Source: Xanthomonas vesicatoria ATCC 35937 (GTDB lineage: Bacteria > Pseudomonadota > Gammaproteobacteria > Xanthomonadales > Xanthomonadaceae). From it: 64,000 bases of DNA. Within the stretch, counting starts at the first letter, position 1; each line of letters begins with the position of its first letter. The stretch covers positions 3,100,001 through 3,164,000 of the forward strand of contig NZ_CP018725.1 of NCBI RefSeq assembly GCF_001908725.1, in the 5' to 3' direction. Positions 39,964-47,985 of the stretch are shown here, one piece after another. Position numbers and translations under genes: made by a program. Below the pieces are notes generated by a model. It searched no databases. It saw nothing but the letters and a program-made list of their open reading frames with translations, and was not told the origin of the DNA.

Positions 39964-40881
39964 ATGGCGGTGGATGCGTTTGCATTGATCCTGGCGATGC
40001 TGGGCCTTGGCCTGGTGTTCGCGCGGCTCAAGGTGCTGCCCGACAACAGCGCCGATGTGCTCAATCGCATCGTGTTGTATATCTGCCTGCCGGCCTCGGT
40101 GCTGACCTACGTGCCGCGCCTGCATCTGGACGCTTCGCTGGGCGGAGTGATCGCCACGCCGTGGCTGCTGACCGCCATTATCGTGCCGTTGCTGTGGGGC
40201 TGCAGTCGTTTGTTGCGCGTTGGCCGTGCCGAGTACGCCGCGCTGCTGATGTGCGTGGTGTTTACCAACTCCAGTTTCATCGGATTTCCGATGGTGCGCG
40301 CGCTGCTCGGCGATCACGCCCTGCCGTACGCGGTGGTCTACGACCAGTTCGGCACCTTCGTGCTGTTGTCCACCTTCGGCCTGTACGTGCTGGCGCGCTA
40401 CAGCGGCGATACGCCACCTACCGCAACGATGATCCTGGCGCGGGTGCTCAAGTTCCCACCGCTGTGGGCGCTGCTGTTTGCGCTGACGCTGATGCCCGAG
40501 CAACCGCCGGCCTGGATCGGCTCGGGCCTCAAGAGCCTGGCCGATGCGATGTTGCCGCTGGTGATGCTGGCAGTGGGCTTTTCGCTGCAGTTGCGCCTGA
40601 CCGCCGACGAACTCAAGCCGCTGGCAGTCGGGCTGCTGTTGAAGCTTGCGGTAATGCCGATTCTGGCGCTGCCGCTGTCCTGGGCGCTCGGCCTGCGCGG
40701 GCTCATGCTGCAGACCAACGTGCTGGAATCGGCCATGCCCACCATGATCACCGCCGCTGCGCTGGCGATCTCCCATCGGCTGGCCCCCCGATTGGCAGCG
40801 GCCATGGTCGGCTACAGCATCCTGCTCTCGCTGCTGACCCTGCCCGCCTGGTCCTGGCTGCTGGCGCGCCTGGGGGCGTGA
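39964..40881 (+). CDS. AEC-family (auxin efflux carrier-like) permease
   Basis: A 305-residue membrane protein with about ten hydrophobic segments in two halves. Family marks are NRIVLYICLPASVLTY in the first half, TNSSFIGFPMVRALLG, and LPLVMLAVGFSLQL then NVLESAMPTMITAAA in the second. Bacterial AEC proteins export or exchange small organic acids; the substrate is unknown. The start at 39964 is chosen over one 14 codons upstream. Confidence 0.85.
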   Translation: MAVDAFALILAMLGLGLVFARLKVLPDNSADVLNRIVLYICLPASVLTYVPRLHLDASLGGVIATPWLLTAIIVPLLWGCSRLLRVGRAEYAALLMCVVFTNSSFIGFPMVRALLGDHALPYAVVYDQFGTFVLLSTFGLYVLARYSGDTPPTATMILARVLKFPPLWALLFALTLMPEQPPAWIGSGLKSLADAMLPLVMLAVGFSLQLRLTADELKPLAVGLLLKLAVMPILALPLSWALGLRGLMLQTNVLESAMPTMITAAALAISHRLAPRLAAAMVGYSILLSLLTLPAWSWLLARLGA

Positions 40882-41205
40882 TACGCCTGCAGCCGCACGA
40901 AGATGGTGGGCTGCGACATCGCACCGCTCCCGTCGACGAGACAAGTGCCTGCAGGGACATCGTCACTCAGGATGGCGCTGCTGTGCCTTGGCGCCAGCCT
41001 GTCGGCCTCTGCGGCAATAGCGTCTGCCACGCCTGACCCCGCCAATGCGCGAGGTGCCGCAATGGGCTCAGCAAGTCGGTCAGGCCCGCACGCCCGGTTT
41101 TGCCGCTGCAAGGGCTCGGCGCGGTATCTGCTGCTGCTGAGCGTGGGAGCACGTCGACGCAAGTGAAGTCCCGGCACTGCGCGCGTACGTGCAGTGCAGC
41201 AGCAT

Positions 41206-41238
41206 TGCCGTCTGCCGTCTGCCGTCTGCCGTCTGCCG
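41206..41238. repeat. heptanucleotide tandem repeat, 4.7 units
   Basis: TGCCGTC repeats four times from 41206 to 41233, with a partial fifth unit. It lies in the 544-base gap before the ParA-like gene, about 190 bases from its start. The rest of the gap shows no gene or other element I could support. Confidence 0.95.
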
Positions 41239-41425
41239 CCGGTAGACGGTCATCTCGTCGCTGCACTTCGCCGAGACACAGGCGCGCAACAAACATTTGC
41301 GGCTGAACCGTGCGCCGATGCTGCACTGCGGTGACATACACGCGTATCGCGTTTAACGCGTTTCGACTACTTCCTCACCCTGCCGCGGTGTACGCTGCCG
41401 GCTTGCTCCCGGAAGCGAGGCGTGC

Positions 41426-42058
41426 ATGAAGACAGTCCTGGTGGCCGCCTCCAAAGGCGGCGTCGGCAAGACCACGATCGCCACCAATCTGGCCGCACAC
41501 GCGGCATTGCAAGGCCAGCGCACCGTGCTGGCAGATGCCGATCCGCAAGGCTCGTCCACGCGCTGGGCGCAGCGACGCGCCAGCCTGGAAAGTGCGGTGC
41601 TGCCGATCGACGCCACCAAGCGCCGCAACTGGCAGGCCGCGGTCCCTGATGGCACCGACCAGCTGATCATCGATGCACCTGCCGGTGCGATGGCCGACGA
41701 CCTGAGCGGCTTTCTGGACCATGTCGACGCCATCGTGGTGCCGGTGCTGTCCTCGGCGCTGGATATCGAAGCGGTGGTGGGCTTTCTCAACACGCTGGCC
41801 AAGGTGCCGCGCGTGCACCAGCGCAAACTGCCGGTGGGCCTGGTGCTCAACCGCGCGCGTCCCTGGACCCAGACCTCGCAGCAGGCCGCCGAAATGATCG
41901 GCACCTGGCCCTACCCGCTGGTGACCCAATTGCGCGACACCCAGGCCTACGTGGTCATGGCCGGGCTGGGACGCAGCTTGTTCGATTATCGCTCGGCGCA
42001 GGTGCGCGACCATCAACAGGACTGGGAGCCGCTGCTGAAGTGGCTCAAGAAGTCCTAG
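41426..42058 (+). CDS. ParA/MinD-family ATPase
   Basis: A 210-residue deviant Walker ATPase: [18 protein letters not shown] with the signature Lys, [12 protein letters not shown], and LIIDAPAG. It has no ParB or parS partner nearby and is shorter than chromosomal ParA (about 260), like orphan ParA proteins that place cell machinery such as chemoreceptor or secretion complexes. Its start is good and it precedes sixA by 15 bases; the two may be one transcript. Confidence 0.85.
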   Translation: MKTVLVAASKGGVGKTTIATNLAAHAALQGQRTVLADADPQGSSTRWAQRRASLESAVLPIDATKRRNWQAAVPDGTDQLIIDAPAGAMADDLSGFLDHVDAIVVPVLSSALDIEAVVGFLNTLAKVPRVHQRKLPVGLVLNRARPWTQTSQQAAEMIGTWPYPLVTQLRDTQAYVVMAGLGRSLFDYRSAQVRDHQQDWEPLLKWLKKS

Positions 42059-42073
42059 AACCGGAAAGTTCCT

Positions 42074-42550
42074 ATGCGCGAATTGATCTTGTTGCGACAC
42101 GCCCATGCCGAGCCGGCCGATACCGGTCAGGCCGACTTCGACCGCCCGCTGTCTCCGCATGGCATCGCCGAAGCCGAATCTGCCGGGCGTTGGCTGCGCG
42201 AACAGCGGCTGGTCCCGGACCGGGTGCTGTGCTCGCCGGCGCGGCGTGCCCGCGAGACGCTGGAGGCGGTGCTCGAGCTCACCGGCTACATCGAACAACG
42301 TCTGGACGAACGCATCTACGAAGCAACCCCGGGCACCCTGGCCAGCCTGGTGGACGAGCACCGCGAGGCCGAGCGCCTGCTGCTGGTCGGCCACAACCCG
42401 GGTCTGGAGCGGTTGGCCGCGTTGATGCATAGCGGGCAGACCGGCGACTACCGGGGCATGCCGACCGCCTCGATCGCCTTGCTGGCCCTGCCGCTGGACG
42501 CCACCATCGAGCCGGGGATCGCCCGCCTGACCGCCTTCTGGTGGCCTTGA
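42074..42550 (+). CDS. sixA: phosphohistidine phosphatase SixA
   Basis: A 158-residue histidine phosphatase. The RHA motif near the start (ILLRHAHAEPAD) holds the catalytic His; PARRARETLEAVL and LLVGHNPGLERLA hold the second Arg and His. SixA removes phosphate from phosphohistidine of signalling or phosphotransfer proteins. Its neighbours on either side suggest one operon 41.4-45.1 kb. Confidence 0.9.
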   Translation: MRELILLRHAHAEPADTGQADFDRPLSPHGIAEAESAGRWLREQRLVPDRVLCSPARRARETLEAVLELTGYIEQRLDERIYEATPGTLASLVDEHREAERLLLVGHNPGLERLAALMHSGQTGDYRGMPTASIALLALPLDATIEPGIARLTAFWWP

Positions 42551-42553
42551 TCC

Positions 42554-43126
42554 GTGTCATCGTCGCTGCGCTGGTTCGCCTGGCTCGCGCTCTGGGTCGC
42601 GCTCCCCTGCCTTGCGCAGCAGAAAGTGCACGTGATCGATCCGGTGCAGTCGCGCTTCGGGTTCGAGATCAAGACCCGCTTCGGTATGAAGATGGAAGGA
42701 TTCTTCCCGCGTTTTCGCGGTGAGCTGGTGGAATTGCCGGACCGGCGCATGCAGGTGCGCTTCCGGCTGGACGCCACCCAGGTGGAAATCCCGGGCAAGG
42801 ACCGTTACACCAGCTGGATGCGGGGCGAGGATTTCTTCGACGTGGCGCGCTACCCGGTGGTGGAGTTCGAGTCGTTGCCTTACGCCGAAGAGGTGGTCAA
42901 GGGCGGCGGCGACATCACCGGCAACCTGACCATCCGCGGAATCACCCACATCGAGACCCTGCATGTGGCGCCAGCTGAATGCGCGCGGCCGGGCTATGAT
43001 TGCGACGTGATCAGTCGAGGTACGGTCCTGCGTGGACGTTACGGAATGAATGCGTGGCAGATGGCCTTGGGCGACAGGGTGACATTCATTCTGCGTGGGC
43101 GGTTGCAGGAGGCGCGGCGCCCGTGA
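42554..43126 (+). CDS. YceI-family exported protein
   Basis: A 190-residue protein starting with GTG at 42554, four bases after sixA. It has a signal peptide (ending PCLAQ) and the YceI lipocalin-like fold: DPVQSRFGFEIKTRFGMKMEGFF, then FFDVARYPVVEFES, ITGNLTIRGIT. Such proteins bind isoprenoid or quinone-like molecules in the periplasm. The phospholipase gene begins in its stop codon (GTGA). Confidence 0.85.
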   Translation: MSSSLRWFAWLALWVALPCLAQQKVHVIDPVQSRFGFEIKTRFGMKMEGFFPRFRGELVELPDRRMQVRFRLDATQVEIPGKDRYTSWMRGEDFFDVARYPVVEFESLPYAEEVVKGGGDITGNLTIRGITHIETLHVAPAECARPGYDCDVISRGTVLRGRYGMNAWQMALGDRVTFILRGRLQEARRP

Positions 43127-45138
43127 GGTTCCTGTTGAGGGTCCTTGTGCTGGCAACCCTGTTGCTCGGCACCGGATGCGCCGGCCTGTCGCAAGTCGAA
43201 CGTAACCGTGCCGCTGTCGTTGCCGCGACGGCGCGCAGTACCGCGGTGAGCTGCACCCAGGCCAATCACTGCGCCCAGGCTTCGCCGCTCCGCACGCTGG
43301 GCGGCGACGCCATCACCGCCTCCACCCCGGCCGCGCCGCGCCATTACGCCACCATCGTCGATCACGGCGAAGAATCGCTGGTGGCACGGCTCAACCTGAT
43401 CCGCAGCGCCACCCGCAGCATCGACCTGCAGACCTACATCTTCGACAAGGACGACAGCGCGCGCATGATCCTGGACGCGCTGACCGACGCGGCCCAGCGC
43501 GGGGTCAAGGTGCGGATCCTGATCGATCAGCTCTCGGCAATCGCCGACCTGCAGATTCTTGGCGCGCTGGCCAGCACCCATGAAAACCTGCAGCTGCGCA
43601 TCTACAACCCGACCTTCGGCAAGGTGAAACTTAATTACTTCGATTACGCCGGGAGCGTGGTGTGCTGCTTCCGGCGCTTCAACCAGCGCATGCACAACAA
43701 GCTGCTGGTGGTGGACGACGTGCTGGGCGTGGTCGGTGGGCGCAATTACCAGGACGACTATTACGACTGGGACAGCGAGTACAACTTCCGCGACCGCGAC
43801 GTGATTCTGGCCGGCCCGGAAGTGCGCGCGATGGCGGCCAACTTCGATGCGTTCTGGCGCGCGCGGCGCAGTGTGCCGGCCGAGCGTCTGAACGACGTTG
43901 GCCGGCTGCTGCTGGAACAGGGCGCCCCGCAGATGCCGCCCGCACAGTTCCGGCGCCCGGATCGGGTGGCGCGGGTGGACCGGGAAGCGCGCGATCCGCA
44001 GTTCGTGCGCGATGCCTTCGTCACCCCCGCGATGTCGGTGCAGCGCGTGCTCTACGTGGCCGACCTGCCGCAGAAGCACCGCCGAGAACACGCTGCCAAG
44101 GCCGTGTCGACGGCCCCCGAACTGGACGGCCTGATCGCCGGCGCGCAGCAGGAAGTGCTGCTGCAAACGCCGTATCTGGTGTTGTCCGACGAGGCCCAGG
44201 CGATTTTCCGTGAGCTGCGCAAACGCCCGCAGCCACCGCGCATCGTGGTGTCGACCAATAGTCTGGCAGCCACCGACAACCCCATCGTGTATGCGCTGTC
44301 GTACAAGTTCAAACGCCGCAACATGCGCGAGTTGGGCTTCAACCTGTACGAGTTCAAGCCGTTTCCCCTGGATGCGCCGGTGGATTACGCCAACCTGGTG
44401 CCGGACCCGCTCAATCCTGCTTCCGAGATCAACGAAGACAGGCGCGACAATCGCCTGATCGGCGGCAGTGCGGCCGGCAATGCGGTGCGCGGCAGCAGCG
44501 GTGCAGACACCGGCGGCACCGGCGGCAGCGTGATTCGGGGCAGCAGTGGCGCCGGTCGCGCGCCCGGCGGCAGCGAGGTCGATCGCCGCGTGCTGCGTAC
44601 CGAAACCCGGCCGTCGTTTTTGGGTACTCGCGCGGTCAACAAGCCGCTGCCAGTGACCCGCGCCGGTGCGCGCATGGGGTTGCACGCCAAGTCGCTGGTG
44701 GTGGATCGCCGCATCGGCGTGATCGGTACGCACAACTTCGATCCGCGCAGCGAGAACTACAACACCGAAGCGGCAGTGGTGATCGACGATGCGCGCTTTG
44801 CGCAGGCGCTGGCGGCCAGCATCGAGCGCGACATGAACCCGGAAAACGCCTGGACGGTGGCCCCGCGCGAAAAACCACCGGTGTTGAGCGGCTTGAACTA
44901 CAGCGTGGGCAAGGTGTCCGAAGCGTTGCCGGTACTGGATTTCTGGCCATGGCGTTACGCCACCAACTACGAATTCCAGCCAGGCCCGGACTGCCCGTTT
45001 CCGCTCAAGCGCCAGGACCCGCAGTTCCGCAAGTGCTACGTGGCGGTGGGCGATTTCCCCGAGGTCAACGTCGGTCCGAAATGGCTGCTGGTGCGCATGC
45101 TGACAGCCTTCGGCGCCGGGCTTGTGCCGATTCTTTGA
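43123..45138 (+). CDS. phospholipase D-family lipoprotein, cardiolipin synthase-like
   Basis: A 671-residue protein from GTG 43123 with AGGAGG 10 bases before. A lipoprotein signal has Cys in LLGTGC. Two HKD motifs are present: HNKLLVVDDVLGVVGG (about residue 189) and HAKSLVVDRRIGVIG (about residue 520). Between the HKD halves is a Gly/Ser-rich insert (about residues 445-495) that is likely flexible. The family cleaves or transfers phosphatidyl groups; a membrane-anchored, periplasm-facing enzyme acting on phospholipid is likely. The gene overlaps the YceI stop. Confidence 0.88.
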   Translation: MRFLLRVLVLATLLLGTGCAGLSQVERNRAAVVAATARSTAVSCTQANHCAQASPLRTLGGDAITASTPAAPRHYATIVDHGEESLVARLNLIRSATRSIDLQTYIFDKDDSARMILDALTDAAQRGVKVRILIDQLSAIADLQILGALASTHENLQLRIYNPTFGKVKLNYFDYAGSVVCCFRRFNQRMHNKLLVVDDVLGVVGGRNYQDDYYDWDSEYNFRDRDVILAGPEVRAMAANFDAFWRARRSVPAERLNDVGRLLLEQGAPQMPPAQFRRPDRVARVDREARDPQFVRDAFVTPAMSVQRVLYVADLPQKHRREHAAKAVSTAPELDGLIAGAQQEVLLQTPYLVLSDEAQAIFRELRKRPQPPRIVVSTNSLAATDNPIVYALSYKFKRRNMRELGFNLYEFKPFPLDAPVDYANLVPDPLNPASEINEDRRDNRLIGGSAAGNAVRGSSGADTGGTGGSVIRGSSGAGRAPGGSEVDRRVLRTETRPSFLGTRAVNKPLPVTRAGARMGLHAKSLVVDRRIGVIGTHNFDPRSENYNTEAAVVIDDARFAQALAASIERDMNPENAWTVAPREKPPVLSGLNYSVGKVSEALPVLDFWPWRYATNYEFQPGPDCPFPLKRQDPQFRKCYVAVGDFPEVNVGPKWLLVRMLTAFGAGLVPIL

Positions 45139-45142
45139 TCGA

Positions 45143-45245
45143 CAGCTAAGCGCAGCCAACGAAACGATTGTGTTCACCGCCCGGTGGGCGCGGCCGGTGC
45201 CCGGTGCCCGGTGCGGCATGTACCGCGCGTGCACTCCGGTTCCGA
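45143..45245. repeat. dispersed intergenic repeat (TAAGAG family), forward copy
   Basis: ACAGCTAAGCGCAGCCAACG through GGGCGCGGCCGGTGCCCGGT and GGTGCGGCATGTACC. It is inverted relative to 25361-25447 and a degraded copy lies at 1424-1494. It fills the gap after the phospholipase gene. Confidence 0.65.
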
Positions 45246-45483
45246 GCGCACTGTCCACACCTAGCGGACGACTGCTCGCCACGTGTTGTGAGCCGCTCTA
45301 AGGCTGCAACGTTCGGCGGCAACAAGCGGCGCGCTGGCGGCCGGCACGTCGTCAAACCACCCCGGCGCCCGGCGGCGCGAGCACTCCCGCCAATCCGGGG
45401 CAAGCAGCGACACCGACGATTGCAGTAGCCTTGGATCAACAGCGGTGAGCGTGGCACCAGTCGCGATCCCGCAGATGCTGTTC

Positions 45484-45511
45484 CGATTCCCGATTCCCGA
45501 TTCCCGATTCC
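45484..45511. repeat. heptanucleotide tandem repeat next to the thioesterase start
   Basis: CGATTCC is repeated four times exactly, ending 17 bases before the thioesterase ATG at 45529. No ribosome-binding site is seen between the array and the start, so copy number could change initiation. Confidence 0.95.
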
Positions 45512-45528
45512 CAGCCCAATCCTAGCCC

Positions 45529-45957
45529 ATGACCTTCCGCGCTCCCGTCGATCTTGCCGCCCTCAACGCGTCCAGCCGAAACACCCTGATCGAACACCTG
45601 GGCATCGTGTTCACCGACGCCGGCGACGACTGGCTGCGCGCCACCATGCCGGTGGATGCGCGGACCAAACAGCCGTACGGCCTGTTGCATGGCGGCGCCT
45701 CGGTGGTGCTGGCTGAAACCCTGGGAAGCAGCGCCGGCAATCTGTGCGTAGAGATGACCACCCAGATGTGCGTGGGGCTGGTGATCAACGCCAACCACCT
45801 GCGCGCGGCCACCGAGGGCCTGGTCACCGGCACCGCGCGTGCGGTCCATGTGGGGCGCAGCACCCAGGTCTGGGACATCGTCATCGAAAACCCTGCCGGC
45901 AAGCGCGTCTGCGTTTCGCGCCTGACTCTGGCGGTGGTGGCGCGCACCCATGGCTGA
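45529..45957 (+). CDS. hotdog-fold thioesterase (PaaI/YdiI type)
   Basis: A 142-residue hotdog protein. The active-site helix begins HGGASVVLAETLGSSAGNL, with the catalytic acid expected at Glu in AETLG. It hydrolyses acyl- or aryl-CoA thioesters; YdiI-type members act on dihydroxynaphthoyl-CoA. The gene has no clear Shine-Dalgarno, and a 7-base tandem array lies just ahead. The plsC gene follows. Confidence 0.88.
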   Translation: MTFRAPVDLAALNASSRNTLIEHLGIVFTDAGDDWLRATMPVDARTKQPYGLLHGGASVVLAETLGSSAGNLCVEMTTQMCVGLVINANHLRAATEGLVTGTARAVHVGRSTQVWDIVIENPAGKRVCVSRLTLAVVARTHG

Positions 45958-46074
45958 GACCGCCCGGCAGCTGCATGGGTGGAACAGCGCCATCCGCTGC
46001 CGGCACTGCGCCGCAGCCGAGCTGCTGTCACAATAGTCGTGCCTCCTTCCCCTGTTACCGGTCCCGTTCGTCGA

Positions 46075-46878
46075 ATGAGCGAGTCATCCCTGGACGCCAC
46101 GCGCGACGCTGGCGGCCCGCTGCGTTGGTTCCGGTACCTGTATCGGGTGCCGTTGCTGCTGTTGCATCTATGCGTGTTCCTGCCGATCACCATGCTGTGC
46201 GTGGTGACGCCGCCGCTGGCGCGCATCCGTACCGGCCCCGAGGACACCCTGGACGAGCGAATGATCCGCTGGTGGCAGGGCAACCTGATGCGCATCTTCG
46301 GGTTTCGTCTACGCCGCTTCGGCACGCCGCTGTCGGGCGCCACCTTGTTCGTGGCCAATCACGTCAGCTGGGTCGACATCTCCATGCTGCACAGCCGACG
46401 GGTGATGGGCTTTGTGGCCAAGCGCGAAATCGCCGGCTGGCCGCTGGTGGGCTGGCTGGCCGCCAAGGGCCAGACCATCTTTCATCAGCGCGGCAATACC
46501 GAGTCGCTGGGCGGTGTGCTGCTGGAAATGTTGCAGCGCCTGCGCAGCGGCAAGCCGGTGGGCGTGTTCCCGGAAGGGCGCACCCGCGGCGGCACCGAGG
46601 TCGGCCCGTTCCATGCGCGCATCTTCCAGGCAGCGGTGGAAGCCGGCGTGCCGGTACAACCGGTGGCGCTGCGCTATGGCGCGCGCGGCAATGCGCAGGC
46701 CGTGGTGGCTTTTGGCGAGCGGGAGAGTTTTTTCGCCAACATCGTGCGCCTGCTCGGCGAGCCGTCGCGCGTGGCCGAGATCCATTTCCTGGAGCCGATC
46801 GGCGCGTTCGATATTGAAGGACGTCGTCGCCTGGCCGACACCTCGCGTCAGCGCATCATCGCCGCGATGGAGTCCTGA
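46075..46878 (+). CDS. plsC: 1-acyl-sn-glycerol-3-phosphate acyltransferase
   Basis: A 267-residue PlsC-type enzyme. The first motif NHVSWVD (HX4D catalytic pair) and the later FPEGRTRGG (phosphate-binding block) are present, with a hydrophobic anchor (residues about 22-45). It adds the second acyl chain in phosphatidic acid synthesis at the inner membrane. The start at 46075 is chosen by length; an upstream ATG at 45979 adds 32 non-conserved residues. More than one PlsC-like gene may exist in the genome. Confidence 0.85.
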   Translation: MSESSLDATRDAGGPLRWFRYLYRVPLLLLHLCVFLPITMLCVVTPPLARIRTGPEDTLDERMIRWWQGNLMRIFGFRLRRFGTPLSGATLFVANHVSWVDISMLHSRRVMGFVAKREIAGWPLVGWLAAKGQTIFHQRGNTESLGGVLLEMLQRLRSGKPVGVFPEGRTRGGTEVGPFHARIFQAAVEAGVPVQPVALRYGARGNAQAVVAFGERESFFANIVRLLGEPSRVAEIHFLEPIGAFDIEGRRRLADTSRQRIIAAMES

Positions 46879-46941
46879 GCCGGCGATGCGCGCGCTCATC
46901 CACCCAGCGGCCAGCAGCCTCCTGCCTGGCCCGATGAGCGC

Positions 46942-47928
46942 ATGAACGCCTCCGACTTTCAGCCGCCGCGCTGGCTGCGCAATCCGCACGTGCAATCGGT
47001 GCTGGCCAGCAGCGGCTTGCGTCGGCTGCGGAGCCTCCAGTTGCTGAGCGCCAGCGGCGCGGTCACCAGCGAACATATTCTCGACGGCGGCGACGGCGTG
47101 CGCCTGCAGGGCTGGATGAGCGTGCCGTCGGGCGATGCACCGGTACGCGGCACCGTGCTGCTGCTGCACGGTTGGGAAGGCAGTGCCGATTCCAACTACA
47201 TGCGGCTGACCGCTGCGCGCCTGCTCGGCCTGGGCTACCAGGTGTTCCGGCTGAATTTCCGCGATCACGGCGACACCCACCATCTGAATGTGGACCTGTT
47301 CCACTCCGATCGCATCGACGAGGTGGTCAACGCCGCTGGCGATCTGTGGCGGCGCTTTCCCGCGCCCAAGCTGCTGGCAGCCGGGTATTCGCTGGGCGGC
47401 AACTTCGCGTTACGGCTGGCTTTGCGGGCACCGGCAGCGGGCTTGCCGCTGGCGCGGGTGGCGGCGGTGTGTCCGTTGCTGGACCCGGCCGCCACCATGA
47501 CCCAGCTGGAAAAAGGCCCGCAGTTCTACGACTGGTATTTCCGCCGCAAATGGCGCGAATCGCTGCTGCGCAAGCGCAAGCTGTTCCCGGACCAGCACGG
47601 CTACGACGACGCCACCCTGGCGCTGGACATGCGTCAGCTGATGGCCTGGCTGGCGGTGCAGCACACCGGCCACGGCTCGCTGGAAGCGTATTTCGACAGC
47701 TATTCGATCGCCGGCGAGCGCCTGGCCGGCCTGCAGGTGCCTTCGGACATCCTGATGGCCGAAGACGACCCGGTGATTCCGTTCGAGGACTTCGCCAGCT
47801 GGACACTGCCGGCCCACGCGCACCTGGAAATCGCGCGCTGGGGCGGGCATTGCGGCTTTCTGGAAAACGCCCGCGGCGATGGCTTTGCCGAACGCTGGGT
47901 GGCCGAGCGGCTGACCGCGCACACGTAG
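46942..47928 (+). CDS. alpha/beta hydrolase, YheT-like
   Basis: A 328-residue hydrolase of the COG0429/YheT group. N-terminal FQPPRWLRNPHVQSVLAS is family-typical. The catalytic set is GYSLGG (Ser), EDDPVIP (Asp) and GGHCGFLE (His). YheT-like enzymes hydrolyse short esters, but the true substrate is unknown. It follows plsC after 63 bases, so a lipid link is possible. Confidence 0.85.
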   Translation: MNASDFQPPRWLRNPHVQSVLASSGLRRLRSLQLLSASGAVTSEHILDGGDGVRLQGWMSVPSGDAPVRGTVLLLHGWEGSADSNYMRLTAARLLGLGYQVFRLNFRDHGDTHHLNVDLFHSDRIDEVVNAAGDLWRRFPAPKLLAAGYSLGGNFALRLALRAPAAGLPLARVAAVCPLLDPAATMTQLEKGPQFYDWYFRRKWRESLLRKRKLFPDQHGYDDATLALDMRQLMAWLAVQHTGHGSLEAYFDSYSIAGERLAGLQVPSDILMAEDDPVIPFEDFASWTLPAHAHLEIARWGGHCGFLENARGDGFAERWVAERLTAHT

Positions 47929-47985
47929 GTCGGCGGCGCAGCGCGCATCGTTACAATAGCGGTTTGTCCGGGACACGCCGCCGCC

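Noticed and set aside
40903..41166. An 87-codon open frame with a signal-like stretch after the AEC permease
   Set aside because: No family match, weak start, and the segment is not conserved in form; left as noncoding.
41206..41238. CRISPR-like short repeats
   Set aside because: Units are only seven bases with no spacers; no cas gene is nearby. The same holds for 3328-3387 and 45484-45511.
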